From: Phylloscopus collybita
Lineage: Eukaryota > Chordata > Aves > Passeriformes > Phylloscopidae
Direction of reading: 5' to 3'
Assembly: GCA_027886175.1 (NCBI GenBank)
Contig: JAJNNQ010000016.1
Coordinates: forward strand, 1,989,001 to 2,053,000
DNA: 64,000 nt
Positions 47,185-60,339 of this stretch are shown one piece after another. Position 1 is the stretch's first letter. The number at the start of each line of letters is the position of its first letter. Below the pieces are notes generated by a model, which saw only the letters and a program-made list of their open reading frames with translations, ran no database searches and had not been told where the DNA came from. The position numbers and the translations under genes were made by a program.

Positions 47185-50100
47185 TGTAGCATTTCCCCCT
47201 TCACACGCTGTCACCTGAGCACAGAGTCAGCAGCCTGCACGGAATACATGAAAGAGGTAGTAATAATGGAGGCTGTGCATCAATGTACAGCCTGAAATAC
47301 ACCACTTAGCAATGACTGAAGAGTGGAATAAAGCTTTGGTTGTCCTCATTTGAGGGAGGACAGGAGGGAACAGGGGGGAAAAAAAATGAGTACCGAGGCT
47401 ACTGGAATTGAAGGAGCTGAGAATGGAGGGAATTGCCTGGATCAGCAATATGCAGAGTGCTTTGCTGGTTGTTGGTTTGAAGTATCCTGGTATCAGATGG
47501 CTCTCTGACTGTGTGATTACTAGCAGACTCGAAATTGTAGGATATGCAGCTCTGACTCAGAAGACAGATGATTTTTGTGATACACGTTTGTAAGACCTAA
47601 CTTTTTCTTTTTAATAACCTAACTATTGTAGTCTCAACAGATCCGTGATTGCAAAAATGCAAATTTCTGTATGTCTGATGAGGTCGGCTGTATGGGGTGG
47701 ATGTTGTCAACAAGCTGGCTGGTGCTGCTGCTGCTCCAGTCTCTTCAGGGAGAATAGAATCTGGGAACAATTAAGAGGCAGCGTAATCAGTTCCTGGGGG
47801 CAGGAGCGTACCCTCTTGCTTTTCAGCATTCCCTTGGCTGACTCATGAACTCTGTTGATTGACTTGGGAAGCAAATGAATCCAGCTCTCCTCCGCAAGGA
47901 AGAGTTATGGAGGCAAGGTGGTGAGAGGAATACATCAGATCTCAGGCAGCTTCTGCCCTCTGTGCCGTGAAATGTGTGGAATTTACAATGGTTACTTAGC
48001 TGCTAAGCAAGTGGGATTTTCTTTTTTTTTTAGCTTTGTTTTTGCCCTTAAGCCCTGTCCATCCTTTAAGCTAAGGGCTACAACAAGCTATAGCTGGGAA
48101 ATGCTCACACATAAGCACAGAGGACAGTCTTTGGCAGCTTGCTAGAAAACAAACTGTAACTAACTGTAATTGTCCAAAAATATATGCAACCATAAGATTT
48201 GCAAGCACTTTGTATGGGCTTTGGTAAATGAAGGAAGTGGTGTGTTTGGATTCCCATCTCCTTGGGCTCTCCTCTGTCATTCAGCTGTTCCCCAGCTGGC
48301 AGCTAAGAACTTTAGGCTGCAGGTAGACATCTCTAATGCTCTGCTTCCACATTTCCTTCCACCCAGGAATGCTAAAAGCGTCGGTGGCTGGTTAGTGAGT
48401 GCAGACAGGCAGGATCCCTGGGAGCCAGGCAGGATCCTGGCCTCACAGGTGTGGTGCAGAAGGGTGAGGTGACGTGCCACAAGCCTGCTGCGTGACTCTG
48501 GGCAGCCTGCAACACAGACCAGATCCTCTGACTTCCAGCCCTACATGTGGGGAACACAAGAGCTCTTAAAGCACGAGAGTGCTCGAAATGTTTCTTTTTT
48601 TCTTTAGCGTTACTTAGTTCTTTTGCCAAAGGGTCCCTTCTTTTTTCCTTTGATTTTAACTACTCTGTTTTGATGGTGGTGTGCTCTAGGTAGTTACTCA
48701 TCTCCCAGGCACATGGGGAGTAAAAGCTTGCAATACACCAAAAGTGTATGCAAGGAAGGGATGGGCTGCACGGGCAGGACTTGTCCCTAAACAAGTTTGG
48801 TTTATGGTATCTTACATTCTAGGATGAGGAGAAGGCCAGTGGTAAAAAATACTGCCAAGGAGGCTAAGTGTGCTGGTGACAGGAGAAGCTGCAGAGGGAA
48901 GGAGAGGAGACAAGCACATGGCAAATAAGCTCCTGCTCCCTCAAAGACGTGCATGCAGAATGATAGCGGGGTGGGTGTGGGGGCGTGTAAGCAAGTAACA
49001 TCCCAGAAGCTGGAAGAATAAAATGAAAAGGCAGCAGGATCAGCCCGCAGATGAAAGGCAGCCCCTTTAACATTTGCTCCCGGACTCCGGCAACTCTCAG
49101 CAGTTGGCTGGAGACTAAGCTGGACGGTCCTGTGGAGCTCCAACAAAGGGACGAAACAAACCCCCGTCCCCCGGGGCCCCCCTCCCCGACAACGCGTGAA
49201 ACAACTTGATAAATGATTGCTCTGTCAGGGGACGAGGGGATGGAGACGTCTGGGAGTGCAGGGGGAATGTATCTAATTCAGGCATGAGGGGAGCTCGGGG
49301 TGGGAGAGGGGAGCAGGCCAAGGGGCGCTGGGCTGGGAGCGTGAGGGTCTCCTGCCTTGGCAGCAAAATTAATAAGTAGGGCAGGGTGGGAAGGGGCGAG
49401 TGGCTCTCCGAAGAGGGTTCTGGGGAGCAGGCTGTCGGGGCTTGGGGGGCTCGGCTGAGTGCCCCTGGCTGTGCCCTGCCTCCAGCCCCCATGCTCGCAT
49501 TACCTCATTTACTGGGGATGGCAGGAAATACAAACCTCCCCCCCTGCCCGGGCTGCTGATAGCATTGAAAGCTGCAGAAACAGGAGCCCATGCCCTGGCT
49601 CTATTCAAGGGAACATTAATTACCCTAAAACAAAAACAAGAGGAGTTCACAGCTGGGGCCCAACACTTCAGATCCCCCCCCTCCCTCTGCACCTCCCTCT
49701 CTTCGTTCCCTGCTGCTCCTCCAGTTTGTGCACACCAGCTATTGATACAGCGTCCCCTCCTAAATGGCTGAAATTGGGCCCGAGCACCCTTGCTGCCCAA
49801 AACCCCTGCCAGCGGGGTTTGTAGGGACTGTGCAGGCAGAGATGGTGCGAGGGCAGGATCCGTGCTGTGGGAGGAGTGGTGTGCCACCACAGCACCTATG
49901 AAACCCAGGCCGTGTGTTCTGTGAAGAGCTGTGGCAGCTGGAGGAACGAGCGGCCCTGCGCGGCCCAGACGGCCGCCCACAGAAACCAGGCCTTGGGCGG
50001 CTAATCCCGGCCAGTGCAGGAGGGAGCACTGGGGAAACTTCAGGGAGTCCTGCCGAAAGAAAATAACGATTTGGTGGTGGTGGTGGTGTTTTTCTCCCTC

Positions 50101-51825
50101 CCCCTCTGTGGGAGTGGAGCACGGAGAACTTAATTTAGAGCCCTCCCGAGCTGCTGGTTAATAGTCGCTTGATCCAGGAGGCAGCTGCTGCCACCACTTG
50201 CAAGGTGACCCAGAGCCCTGTTCCAGCGTGTCCCAGGCCACTACTATGTCATGAGCACCAGTTGCCAGGAATAGAGAGTGTAGCAATGTGTATAAATAAA
50301 TGAAATGGGGTTTGAGTGCACTTCTGTGTTCGGCTGATGAAGAGCAAGGGCCTGGCCTCAGGAGAGCTGAATGCTGAGCTTTGTTATCGTTTTGGTAGCT
50401 GTCACCCATCCAGAGAAGTTGGCCCCAAGCCTCACTCTTGGGGTGCATCAGCAATAAAGGATAACAAAAATACGTAAAACGTGAGGAGGAGTCTTCTGAA
50501 GCATGTGGAGTGCTGTGCTTGCCAGCTGTCAGCTTCTTGTCTTCACAGGAGAATTTGATCTCCCCGGGAATTGCCCTTCCCCTTCTCCTCTGTGCTCCTG
50601 CCCTAAGGTCTGTGAAGAGCTTAGCAAGTGCTTTGGCACAGGGTAAGGTGGCTTGCCTGCAGTGGAAGTGTTGTGTTCCTTTAGGTTGCTGACCCTCTGA
50701 CTGTGCACTAATGGCTAAAGCTCCTGAGTCTTCAAAACCCTCTAGGACCTCCTCTCATATCTCCAGAAAACTACCAAATACCCCACTTTTTTTCAGCTGC
50801 ATTTCTGGTGTGAAAGCTGTGAGAGGAGCACCTGGAAGTGCTGGTGGGAGCAGCCTCTGCCAGAATCCAGCACCTGGAGTGTGTTACTGCAGGGTAGCCA
50901 CTGGCATTCATTTTGGGTTAAGTGAGACGGTGTTCAGCTCAGTTAAGCAGACCTATTTATAAAGTGCAGCGTGGCCTGGTTCAAGCACGGCTGCAGATTA
51001 GGAGGAGAGGAGATAGGGAATTAGTCAGCCCTGTTAATGCTTTACCTGACAGTGAGGAGGAACTGTGGATGGCCAGTCCTGCTTTCCTCTTGGCAATGCA
51101 AAGGCCACCGGTGCTTTGGTTTGTTACAGAGATCGCTGTCAGCACTTGCAGCCCCCTTGGACTTCACTTATGGAAAGCAGCAGGTACAGTTTGCCAAAGT
51201 TACCCTGTGTCAGAAGAAACCAATGTGTAGAAAGACTCTTCGTGCTGTTTGGTTGGGATTGTCAAGACAGGAGAGGAGAGCAGAAAGAGGCTTCACAGAA
51301 TATCATCTCTACAGTCTTTTTCTGTACTTCAGTTTATTTCTTGTGGACCTGAAACGGTAGGAATAAATAGCCACTAAACTCACAAAAAATAAGTATACAA
51401 GCAAGGCAAAGAATGATGTTCTTTATGATCAATTGCATTGGTTTGCAGCACCTAAAGTTATGCAAGTGTAATGCAGGATACTTTTTAGAATGCAAGACCC
51501 TTTCTCACAGTCTAGACAAATCCTGTCTTGAGACACTGGATTTTTGCAAGATGTATACAACAGTCAGGAACATAGGCAGACTTTTTTTTTCAACTTGGGG
51601 CATGTTGCCAGCTCGTTTATACCATTGTCCACCATCATGATGTAGAACTCCACCTTTTTCCCCAGCACACTTGTCTAATAGCCTTTGCAGAAGGCCAGAG
51701 AGGACAACTGAATGCAGTGGTTTCTTCTAAAACCCTTACAAAACTACCAGAACTTGGATTCTTACATGGTAATAGTTGTTGGTTGATGGTTTTGGGGGGA
51801 GGTTTTTTTGGTGATTTCTTTTTTT
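47185..51825. other. Intron sequence; GC-richer segment at 49080-50160
   Basis: No exon was recognised. Between about 49080 and 50160 GC content rises and CpGs reappear (CCGGACTCCGGC, GCGCGGCCCAGACGGCCGCC), which could mark an intronic regulatory element or a minor promoter. Several overlapping frames of 100-200 codons there lack domains and are treated as composition artefacts. Confidence 0.35.
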
Positions 51826-51829
51826 TTAA

Positions 51830-52180
51830 GGAAGCAATTTCCTTCACCAAAGGGAAGTATTTTTTCATGCAAGACATAATTAAACTGGAATTCATTGCCA
51901 CAGGATGTTGTGGATGCCAGAAGTTGAGATGGGTTCAAAAAGCAATTAAACAAATTCATGGAAGCGAAGTTCATCGAGGGCAATTAAGCACAAAGATACA
52001 ATCTCTGGCACAGGAAGTCTTAAGCCACAGCTTGCTGGAAGCTGGTAGGGGGGAAGCCTTATGGTATGCTTGCACCATTCTTGCAACCAAGCCTTTGCTC
52101 TAGCCCCTGTCTGGGGCAGGATATTGGGCTCCATGGACCTTTGGTCTGACCCAATCTGGCAGATATATTCATCTGTTGTG
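51830..52180 (+). mobile_element. Old CR1 LINE relic (sense), 3' end
   Basis: The phrases 'ggaattcattgccacaggat', 'gttgtggatgcc', 'gatgggttcaaaaagcaatt', 'aaacaaattcatgg', 'ggatattgggctccatggac' and 'ctttggtctgacccaatctg' follow the ancient sauropsid CR1 3' region in the sense direction and end at its usual terminus. Confidence 0.8.
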
Positions 52181-52274
52181 CTTTAGCCAAGATGTGAGAC
52201 ATCCCAGCTTTGCTAAGGAAATGCTAACAGCATGTAGAGATGTGAGTGATCCTTCAGAGTCCCTTTCCTGTGTC

Positions 52275-52294
52275 TTTTTTTTTTTTTTTTTTTT
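52275..52294 (+). repeat. Poly(T) run of 20
   Basis: A short homopolymer just downstream of the old CR1 end. Confidence 0.9.
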
Positions 52295-52299
52295 GCCAG

Positions 52300-55200
52300 C
52301 AGAAAGCAGAATCAAGACCAGGTCTTCTGGTGGCACGGAGAGCTGGGCTCACGAGCAAGGGAGGGGGGCAGTGGGGAAGGAAATGAAACCAGGCTGCTCC
52401 ACCACTGTCCTGCTGGCACATGACGTGTTCTGCAGAGCTCTCACGGTGTGGTGTTCGTGGATGAGCTCCAGACACTTCATGTGCTTCCAGAAAATTTGTC
52501 TGTGTGAGTCCTGTCTTCCAATAACCTGCCCTCATCAGCCAACTGCTTCCTCTGGTGTGCCCAAAACACAGGGCCTTTGAAAATGGACTTAAAATGAGAC
52601 TTCATGCTGATTAATTGCATGTAAATACATAGAGTAATTCTTCAGATGGAAGTTAACTTGACTTTTAGCCTTTAATTTTAGGCTTCCTGCTTTGCTTGAG
52701 AAATTTAAGCACTGCTAATATGACGTTGTATTAAGTGGTGTCACTCAATGTAGATAACACATGATTATAACTTAGTTATTAGAAAACACCTGATTTATCT
52801 CAATTGTGCCTCTTAATTTATACTGAGAACCATAAAAGCAATATAATCAAACCCCCTCAGGTCCTCCCTCCCTCCCATTGGCAAGCCTGTAACTAACCTG
52901 TGCTGTGAGAGGATATTTATCAGGGTGCTCCAGGGACCAGAATCAGTTTCTGTCTCTGACAATTCACAGAAAGGCAGTGTATTAAATCATTGATGTAAAA
53001 AAAAAAAAAAAAAGCTAAGATGTACCATTCAGAAGTACAAGAGCCTAGAGAGGGATTAAAAGTATGGATAAAGAAGTTCAAGTTGGAAAGTTTATGCTGT
53101 CACATGTGGACATAAATAATACGAACCAGAGGTGATTGTTGGGAACATTCTGGACATGAGAACAAGTGTGTCATGTCTTGTGACTTTTAGCCAAAAACCA
53201 GTATTTCATATTTGCTTGAACCTTCTGTTCTTGAAGGTACTTAGAGAACATAATCCAAGCATATTCCCAGTTCAGAGAACCAAATTGCACCCAGTATTTA
53301 TTATAATTTTTAAAACACTGGGGATCCAATTGGGTCGTGTTTGTGTTGTTTCACACAGTAAAGCAGATCACTGGATGCATCAAGAGAGGTGGTAAAAATG
53401 TGGTGGTTTTCTTAAATGTAGCCCCTGCCCTTTTGTGTAACTTTGTTTCTGGACATGTTGGTGCAAAAAAGCTTTATAAAATTGTGGGGAAGTCACAGAG
53501 TATCAACCAGAATAACAGGATGAGAATGATGCCATTGGAATGAGATATTGAAAGGCCTGAATGTACTGGATACTTACCTGCATCTATAGGACAGAGGCAC
53601 CAAGAGAGACAAGGAAATTGGATGATTGAAATAATAGAAGAAAGGAGAACAAAAATTATTCTAAACACCAAGTATTCCTAAGCAGGAATAGGAAGTTCTG
53701 CTCTTGAAACACTTAAACTAGACAAATACATTGTGTCTGGCAGAGAATAGCCTCCAAATAGTCCTGGGTTAGAAGCAGAGTTTTGTATGCCTTTTGTGTC
53801 TCTGGATTTTATCCCCAATAAACTGGATTGGAAAGCAGGAGATGGTTAGTATCATGGGTTCATCTCAGTAGCCAATACTAGGATTATCTGAAAAATTAGG
53901 AGAATAGGGACACTTGAGATTTGTATTCCTTTGGCAGATTCGGGCTAGGTACTGAACAACTGCCTGGGGATTTATTGGAAAATCTTAGAAGGAATTAGAT
54001 GGCACACAGACAATGGTTTTGCTGTGCACGTCAGTGCTCTGGAAGCCAGCCAGCTGTGCTCAGAGGCTGGTTTTTGATGGAGATGTTTTTCCCTCACCAA
54101 CAGGGAGAAAATGTTGGCATCTCATTAAATACTGTTATTTTACAACAGTGGTGGATGGCCATCAGGCTGGTAATCTCACTCACACCTTTCTCTTAGCCTG
54201 AAGTGGGCCATGGTACATGATCTCCAGGGCAGAAGTGCAGCCCTCCTCCTCTTCAACCTCACAACGATGTCCACTCCAGGTTTGGTCTGTGCACGTTGCA
54301 ATTCAGCAACAGCTATTCTGTTTTTCAGTCCTCACTCTAACCTGAGTGGATAGGAAGGTGTTGGGAAGACCTGCAAAAAAATTGTCCCCTTTGGTTTGAA
54401 TGGTAGAGTTGGTGATAGTACCTGCAGAGTAGATATTGGCTTCTACCACTTTTCACAGAAGACTGAATGTTTTAAAGATGAAAATCTCTGTTTCTCTGCA
54501 TTTTTTTTTCTGCTGTTCTTGTGGTGACTTAAAGCATCTCCTCCTTGAATGTAACTCACACAACGAAGTTAAAATCACGTCTTCCTGGTTTCCTTTTTCA
54601 TTTTGAGCTACTTTCATGTCCAAACCATCCACCTCCTCAGAGTGAACCCTCTGCTCTGAGCAGGTTCTGGATGAGGCCACTGGCCCAGCTTGTTCTCGTT
54701 TCTAGTCCCAAGTCATGCCTAATATTAGATACCTTGTAAGAAAGAGTAAAATCCTTCAAAGACAAGTGGGGAAAAAACTGCAGAATTCCCTTGACTCCGG
54801 TTGCTGACTCTGTTGATGTTTTGTGGTTTTTAATCTTATTAGTGTTATTCCTTCAATAAATACCTAGCAGAGGAGAGTTCTGTGGCTTACTTTTGTAAGC
54901 GTGGGTGCAGCAATATTTTCTTCCATCGCTGCTAAATCTATTGTCTTTTATTTAGTTGGACGACTCCTTGCTCCTGTCCTATTGGGAGAAAAAGAGGGTG
55001 GGAATGGAGAATAAGTGCATCCAGATGGCTTTCTCTGCCTGTTTTATGTTATCATATGCTTGGATTGTTTCACCTCTTACTTACCGCCCCTTGAACGTAG
55101 CCGAGAAATTTGAAAATCATTAGAGTTCCTATTCAGCAGACTTTTTTAATGGACTGTAGGCCATCCAAAGTCATGCTAACAAGGGTTCAATGAGTCTTGA

Positions 55201-55385
55201 GTTTTGTAATTTGTGTGTTTTGTAACTGCATTCTTGGATGAGCATCTTTCTGGGGCTGTAAATTTATGTCACATCCTTCTGGACTTTTAAGTTTCTGAGG
55301 TTTTGTTTTGTTACAGGGGCAAACAGGCTGAACGCAGTGTTTGAGAGAAAAACTGTGTTTTCCATATTATTCTTTATCTCTCTCC
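52300..55385. other. Intron sequence, possible unclassified old repeats
   Basis: No exon was recognised. A poly(A) run lies at about 52998-53013. Parts of 53460-53760 read vaguely like sense-strand old CR1 but could not be aligned with confidence. Confidence 0.35.
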
Positions 55386-55389
55386 AATA

Positions 55390-56170
55390 CAAAGCTCCAC
55401 ATCTGGTTTGTGGTTTTGACGATGACTGGAAACTAAGCAGATGTTTTCCCTGTGCTGTCCACAAGGCCACTTAGATCTTTCTCCAAATGGTTGCAATTAA
55501 TGTGAAACCCATCCGTGTCTACAATTAGTTCAAACTCTCCTCGCCAATTTGCATAACCTTGCACTTGTGTGCAGCAACATTTACTTGCTGCAACTTGGGT
55601 GGATGCTTCAGATTCATACTATTAGTTCTTGCTGGTTTTATTTAATTTATAGAGCAGTATCATCAACAGTTTTTTCCCCCCTTTTTCACATTGTATATGC
55701 CCCTTTCCAGATCATTTAATATATTAAATGTTGATCATAGTATCCACCCCTGGGACTTCCCCCATTAACCTTCTTGAAAACTGGTCATTTATTCATGCTG
55801 TTCTTTTTTCCTAAATTAGCTTTAATCTATTGACAGATGTTTACCTCTCACCCCATGACTAGTTTCCCTAATAGACTGTGGTGATTAATATTACCGAAGG
55901 CTGTTTGAAAATTCAAATTAATTACATCTACCAATTTTTCTTTAACCACTGTCTTGGCACTCCTTACAGAAAATACGGATGTGCCCATTTTTCTTATGGA
56001 AATGCCATGCTAATCTGGGCCTGCTGTATGGCATTAATCTAAAGTTATGAAATAACTACCCAGTTGAGCCATTTTTACCAGGTACTAAAGTAAGGTTTAC
56101 AAGTGTCTGTAATTCCCAAGTTCACTGTTGCTTTTTATACCCAAATCCAAGGTATCACCTGCCCTGCAGC
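55390..56170 (-). mobile_element. Old CR1 LINE relic (antisense), internal 3' part
   Basis: On the + strand the family's reversed text appears in order: 'cttagatctttctcc', 'cataaccttgcacttgtg', 'ccagatcatttaatatatta', 'atccacccctgggacttccc', 'gaaaactggtcatttattca', 'gaaggctgtttgaaaattca', 'atgccatgctaatctgggcc', 'gtaaggtttacaagtgtctg' and 'taattcccaag'. It may extend left to about 54940. It is a separate insertion from the copy at 58805, because the order of element parts along the chromosome is wrong for one copy. Confidence 0.75.
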
Positions 56171-56174
56171 TTTG

Positions 56175-58800
56175 CCACTTCCTATTTAATTTTAATGATC
56201 GAGCTGCCAGCAAAATGCGTAATGCGGCGCTTAGCTCTTGACGTTGTTTGAAACCGGGGCAAGCGCTACCTGGGCCAGTTTGTTTCCAATTTAAATTAAT
56301 TTTATGTGACTCCAGGCATCAGTGGCAGGCTGCCCTGGGTTTTTACAGCTCCTGCTCTTGAACTGCTCGTTACCAAGGGCCCCTGCAGGGCTCTGCTTTC
56401 AATACCTCTCCTATACCTCTCCTATCCCAGCCTATTTGGTGTAGCCAGCCCAGCCTCTCGCTCTGGAGATGTTCTTTGAAAAGCTCTTCCAAGCATCTCA
56501 ACAGCCCCCTTGCCCTCAAACTTCTGGGAAGCTTAACCAGCTCCGTTAAAATTAGAGTTTTAAAACTTTCTAATTCAAACAAGGGAGCACTAGGGCATCG
56601 TTTGAGTATGGTTGTAGTGATTTTTGCCTTTTATGTCAGTTAAAGTTAGATTATTCCTGGACCTTGCTGCGATCTGGAGGTTTACAGCCAAATTAAGTCT
56701 TTACATTCAAGTCAGTATTTCCTTCTGTGCGTGTCTGAGCAATTTATGGCTTTAATTTTGTGTTTGCTTGAATTTGTTTTAATGTTTTAAGTTACAAAAT
56801 CATAATTGTTTCTTCCTGCTTGCAGAATGAACTGCTTCTTTGGACTTGTATCAAAGTGCTTTTGGTTTAAAAATTGAGTTAAAAAATGCACTGCAACTTT
56901 TTATTTAAATTGGTTTGATGATGAAGTTTAGTATTCCATTGTCTTCAATGAGATGCTTAGCACCTCAACCTGATTTACTGCAGTTAGCCAGCTGTTTGGG
57001 TTCCTTCCCAATCTTTAGGTTCCCTGTGGCCCATCTCAGCATCTCACACTCCCCTGAGCACTCTGTGATCAGGCTGTAGGTGGGTGCTTGGCAGCATCCA
57101 GGGGCACTGTGAGAAAGGCTGTTCCACTGCAAAACAGCCCAGCAAAGAGAACTCGACCAGATCATTCAGTTTTAGGATTAAAAACCCTAAAACCTCCCCG
57201 TGGCCTGGCCAGGGCTGTGAGTGAGCACAGGGATCAGGCAGGTGGAGGAGCTGTGCAGTGTTGCTCTGAAGTTGCCCCTGAAATTCCATCCGGAGTGAAG
57301 GGAATAAACAGAAATGAAGCGCGCACTCCTCGTCGCTCGCAGATGGGCTCCCCACATGTCAAGGCTCAATTTATCCTATCAGTAAGGTCTATTCTGGGCT
57401 CCTCTGTGTTTTCTGCCAGTTCAGTCTGGGAGTTGTTTTACACCTCTTGGCAAATATTTGGTTTGGGAGTTTCTAAGTATGATTTAACTGATTGATTGGA
57501 AGTCAGGGAAAGCTTCAGCTCTTACTGGTTAGAGTAATTTCAAATTTACAATAAGATAAATTTTAAAGGTATTAATGTACCTTAAGTATTTAAGAGTAAA
57601 GCAGAGGATCCAAACAGCCTGTACTGCTGTTCTTGTAGACTTTGTGCTGGCGCTGGTATTCCAAGTTTATATTCCAAGTTTATGTTTGCTTTAGTGATAC
57701 AGTTAATATTCACATGATTAAAGGTTTATATTCCTGAGGACAGGAGGGGGGGAAAATCAGTAGAAAGCATTGAAAACATTAGGCTAAGCAGTGTTTGTTT
57801 ATTTCTGAGTACTGGAATGCATCTTGGACGTAGACAGACACTGCAGTACTTGGTACTTTGTACCAAATTATCCCGTTTATCTCCCCTCCTGGTAGTGTCA
57901 GGCTGATTCCTTCCTATAGTTTGCAGCATTGTCCTTCAGAGGCATTGCAGACTTGCCAGCTCCTTAAGCACACTTCCTGCATCTTACATTTTGACTGGCT
58001 TTGAAACCTGCTCCCTTCACACTTTCTTGGGTTTAATTTCCCTGAGCTGATTTCCTGCGATGGAATTCTTTCCCCTGTGCCTGCCACTGTGGTTTCATCC
58101 CACGCTGGGACTGCTGGGCATTTGCTGTCCCAACTGTGCTTCTTCAAACCCCACAGTGCATCCTGGATGTTGTTTAAAGAATTTGGCCTCACGGCTTTCC
58201 TGTGCATTAAGAAAATATTTTCTGGGTTTTGTGGAACAACGAAGTGAAAATGCCCAGTGTCCTGAAGGGAGTCTGTGGCACAGCTGGGGGATGAACTCTG
58301 ATCTCCACGTGTCTGCCCAGTACCTTGATGATCATCTCCACTGCTTCATCTCAAATTCATCTGTTGAAGTTGAACTAGCGTGTCAAACTGCATTTTTCAT
58401 CCCTTTTCTCTCGGCTCTGCTTATAGCTGGAGGCACTGGAGGAGAGTGGAGTTTTTACATGTTGGGAGTCTTCTTCAATACTCTTCTTTTATCCCCTCTT
58501 TTTTTTTTGCCTCCCTCATCTCAAGTCGTGTGAAATCAAGTCTCTATTCCCTTCTACATCTGAAATGCAGCTTTCTGTATTCATGCACATGCTTGCCATC
58601 AAAAGTTTAATCTCTGCGCTCCGTTTTAATGCTGTAACAAGATTTTATTATTTTTTTTAGGACCCTCACACTTTCCTTCCTCTGTGACATTCAACTCTAG
58701 ACAACCACTATTGTCTGCATTTAGCATCTAAGTCACGTTCTTTCCTGGTCAAATTTTAGTATCCCCAGCCTGATTCAGCATGGAATAGAAACCCTTTTCT
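56175..58800. other. Intron sequence, no gene recognised
   Basis: Unique sequence. The 157-codon frame at 58060-58533 has no recognisable domain. A small 13-15-bp tandem (ATTCCAAGTTTAT, twice) lies at 57658-57685. Confidence 0.4.
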
Positions 58801-58804
58801 GCCT

Positions 58805-59530
58805 TGTACACAAAAATGGATGTACAGGGTTAGATCAAAGGTCCCCCTAGCCCAGCATCCTGTCTCTTGTTGTACAGCAGATACCCAGGGAAGAGTGTCA
58901 GTTCAGGGCAATCAAGCAATGATACTTCCCTAGACTGTGCTACCAGTCTCTGGCTCATTTGCAGCTCAAAAACTTCATTTTGTACTTAACAGCTGTTGAT
59001 AGATTTTTCCCCCCCCTTCTGTTAACTTGCCTTTCTTCTGTGAACCCATGTACTCTTAGAGCATCCATAATATTCCATGACCAAGAGACAGAGGAATTAC
59101 TGCTTGTGCAAGGAAATGTCTCCTTTTTGTTGTTTCTGTCCTGATAATTTAATTTGCTGTCTGTCCATTCTTTTTTTCAGAAGGGGCTGCCAGCACTCAT
59201 TCATTCTCCATGCCATTTCTGGCTTTTTATTGTTTTGCATAATGGTTTTTCCTGCAGAAGCTGTTTCATGAATTTAATCACTGTTGTTGTCCTCCTCCAC
59301 CTTTTCAGTTCTTCTGTGTCTTCTTTTTATCCAAATCTGGGCTCCAGAACTGTGTGCAGTGCTTGTGTTGTAGATTCACTCTGCATTCATACAGAGATGT
59401 ATTGATGTTTTATGTTCCTTTCCTCAGCATGCTTACTGTTATTATTTCATTTTTGACAGCTTCCACTGTATTGCTTGTACTTTCAGGGTTCTGCTGCCCA
59501 AGCTGCATCTCTGCTTCTTGCACTCTTGCT
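58805..59530 (-). mobile_element. Old CR1 LINE relic (antisense), 3' end
   Basis: It starts with the reversed terminus 'gtacagggttagatcaaagg', then 'tagcccagcatcctgtctc', and later 'ttctgtgaacccatgtactc', 'ctgggctccagaactgtgtg', 'cagtgcttgtg' and 'atacagagatgtattgatgt'. These match ancient CR1 in order. It is heavily diverged and non-coding. Confidence 0.75.
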
Positions 59531-60232
59531 TGTGATCTGGACCCTGACAGTTACTCTTGCTTCACCTGAATTTCCCTTTTCCTATTTTTTCTGCTTTTTT
59601 TCTGCTCCCAGCATATCTGAAAGGGCTTTCTTTCCTCCAGTGCTCCTACCCACCTTGATCTCTAAATTTCTGTCAAAGAGTCATACTACAAAGCCCTTCA
59701 AAAGCATCTGCTCTTTCTTCCCCCTTATCTAGTCTACCAGCACTGTCAGGCAACTTTCTATTATGCTGGAAATAAAAAATGTCTCTAAGATGTGTGCCAA
59801 GCTCACAGAATGTAAATCCACATATGTATATCCAATCCACTCTTCTCTTTTCTTCTTTCCTCTTCACCATCTGTCTTCTAATCTGGTTTCTCTGGGCATT
59901 AAGGTATAATTTTACACCAGTCCAGTTAATTCCAAGTTTAGTTCTAGTTTCTACTGTTGAAAAGTGTCTCATGCTAATGGAGCTTAATCTGCTCGCACCG
60001 TGCACAGCATCTCAAGGAAAGCAGCTCTGATTTTAAGCAGCAGTCCAGGAAAGTCTGGAGCCTCCTCTATTCCTGTCTGGGGACTTTTGAATAGAAATCA
60101 CTCACATGATCCGTATAACTGCTGCTTAATAAGCCTGATGTTCCTGATGTGCAGATGTGCAGCCTGTTTGTCTCCCAGACATGTTGGACTGCACACAGAC
60201 GGGCTCTGTGATCAGGGAACACGCATGTGTGG

Positions 60233-60333
60233 GGTTGGAGACACACCAAGAGCATCGTGGTTGTTGGTTGGAGACACACCAAGAGCATCTTGTTTGTTGG
60301 TTGGAGACACACACCAAGAGCATCGTGGTTGTT
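60233..60333 (+). repeat. 33-bp tandem repeat, three copies
   Basis: GGTTGGAGACACACCAAGAG plus CATCGTGGTTGTT occurs at 60233-60265, 60266-60298 (CATCTTGTTTGTT variant) and 60299-60333 (with a 2-base ACAC insertion). It is a compact, well-conserved tandem array. Confidence 0.92.
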
Positions 60334-60339
60334 GCTTGT

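Noticed and set aside
53460..53760. Possible sense-strand old CR1
   Set aside because: Scattered similar words only, with no ordered match I could follow.
58060..58533. 157-codon frame in the intron
   Set aside because: No recognisable domain, an AT-rich pseudo-hydrophobic tail from T runs, and an old CR1 copy directly downstream; best seen as chance.
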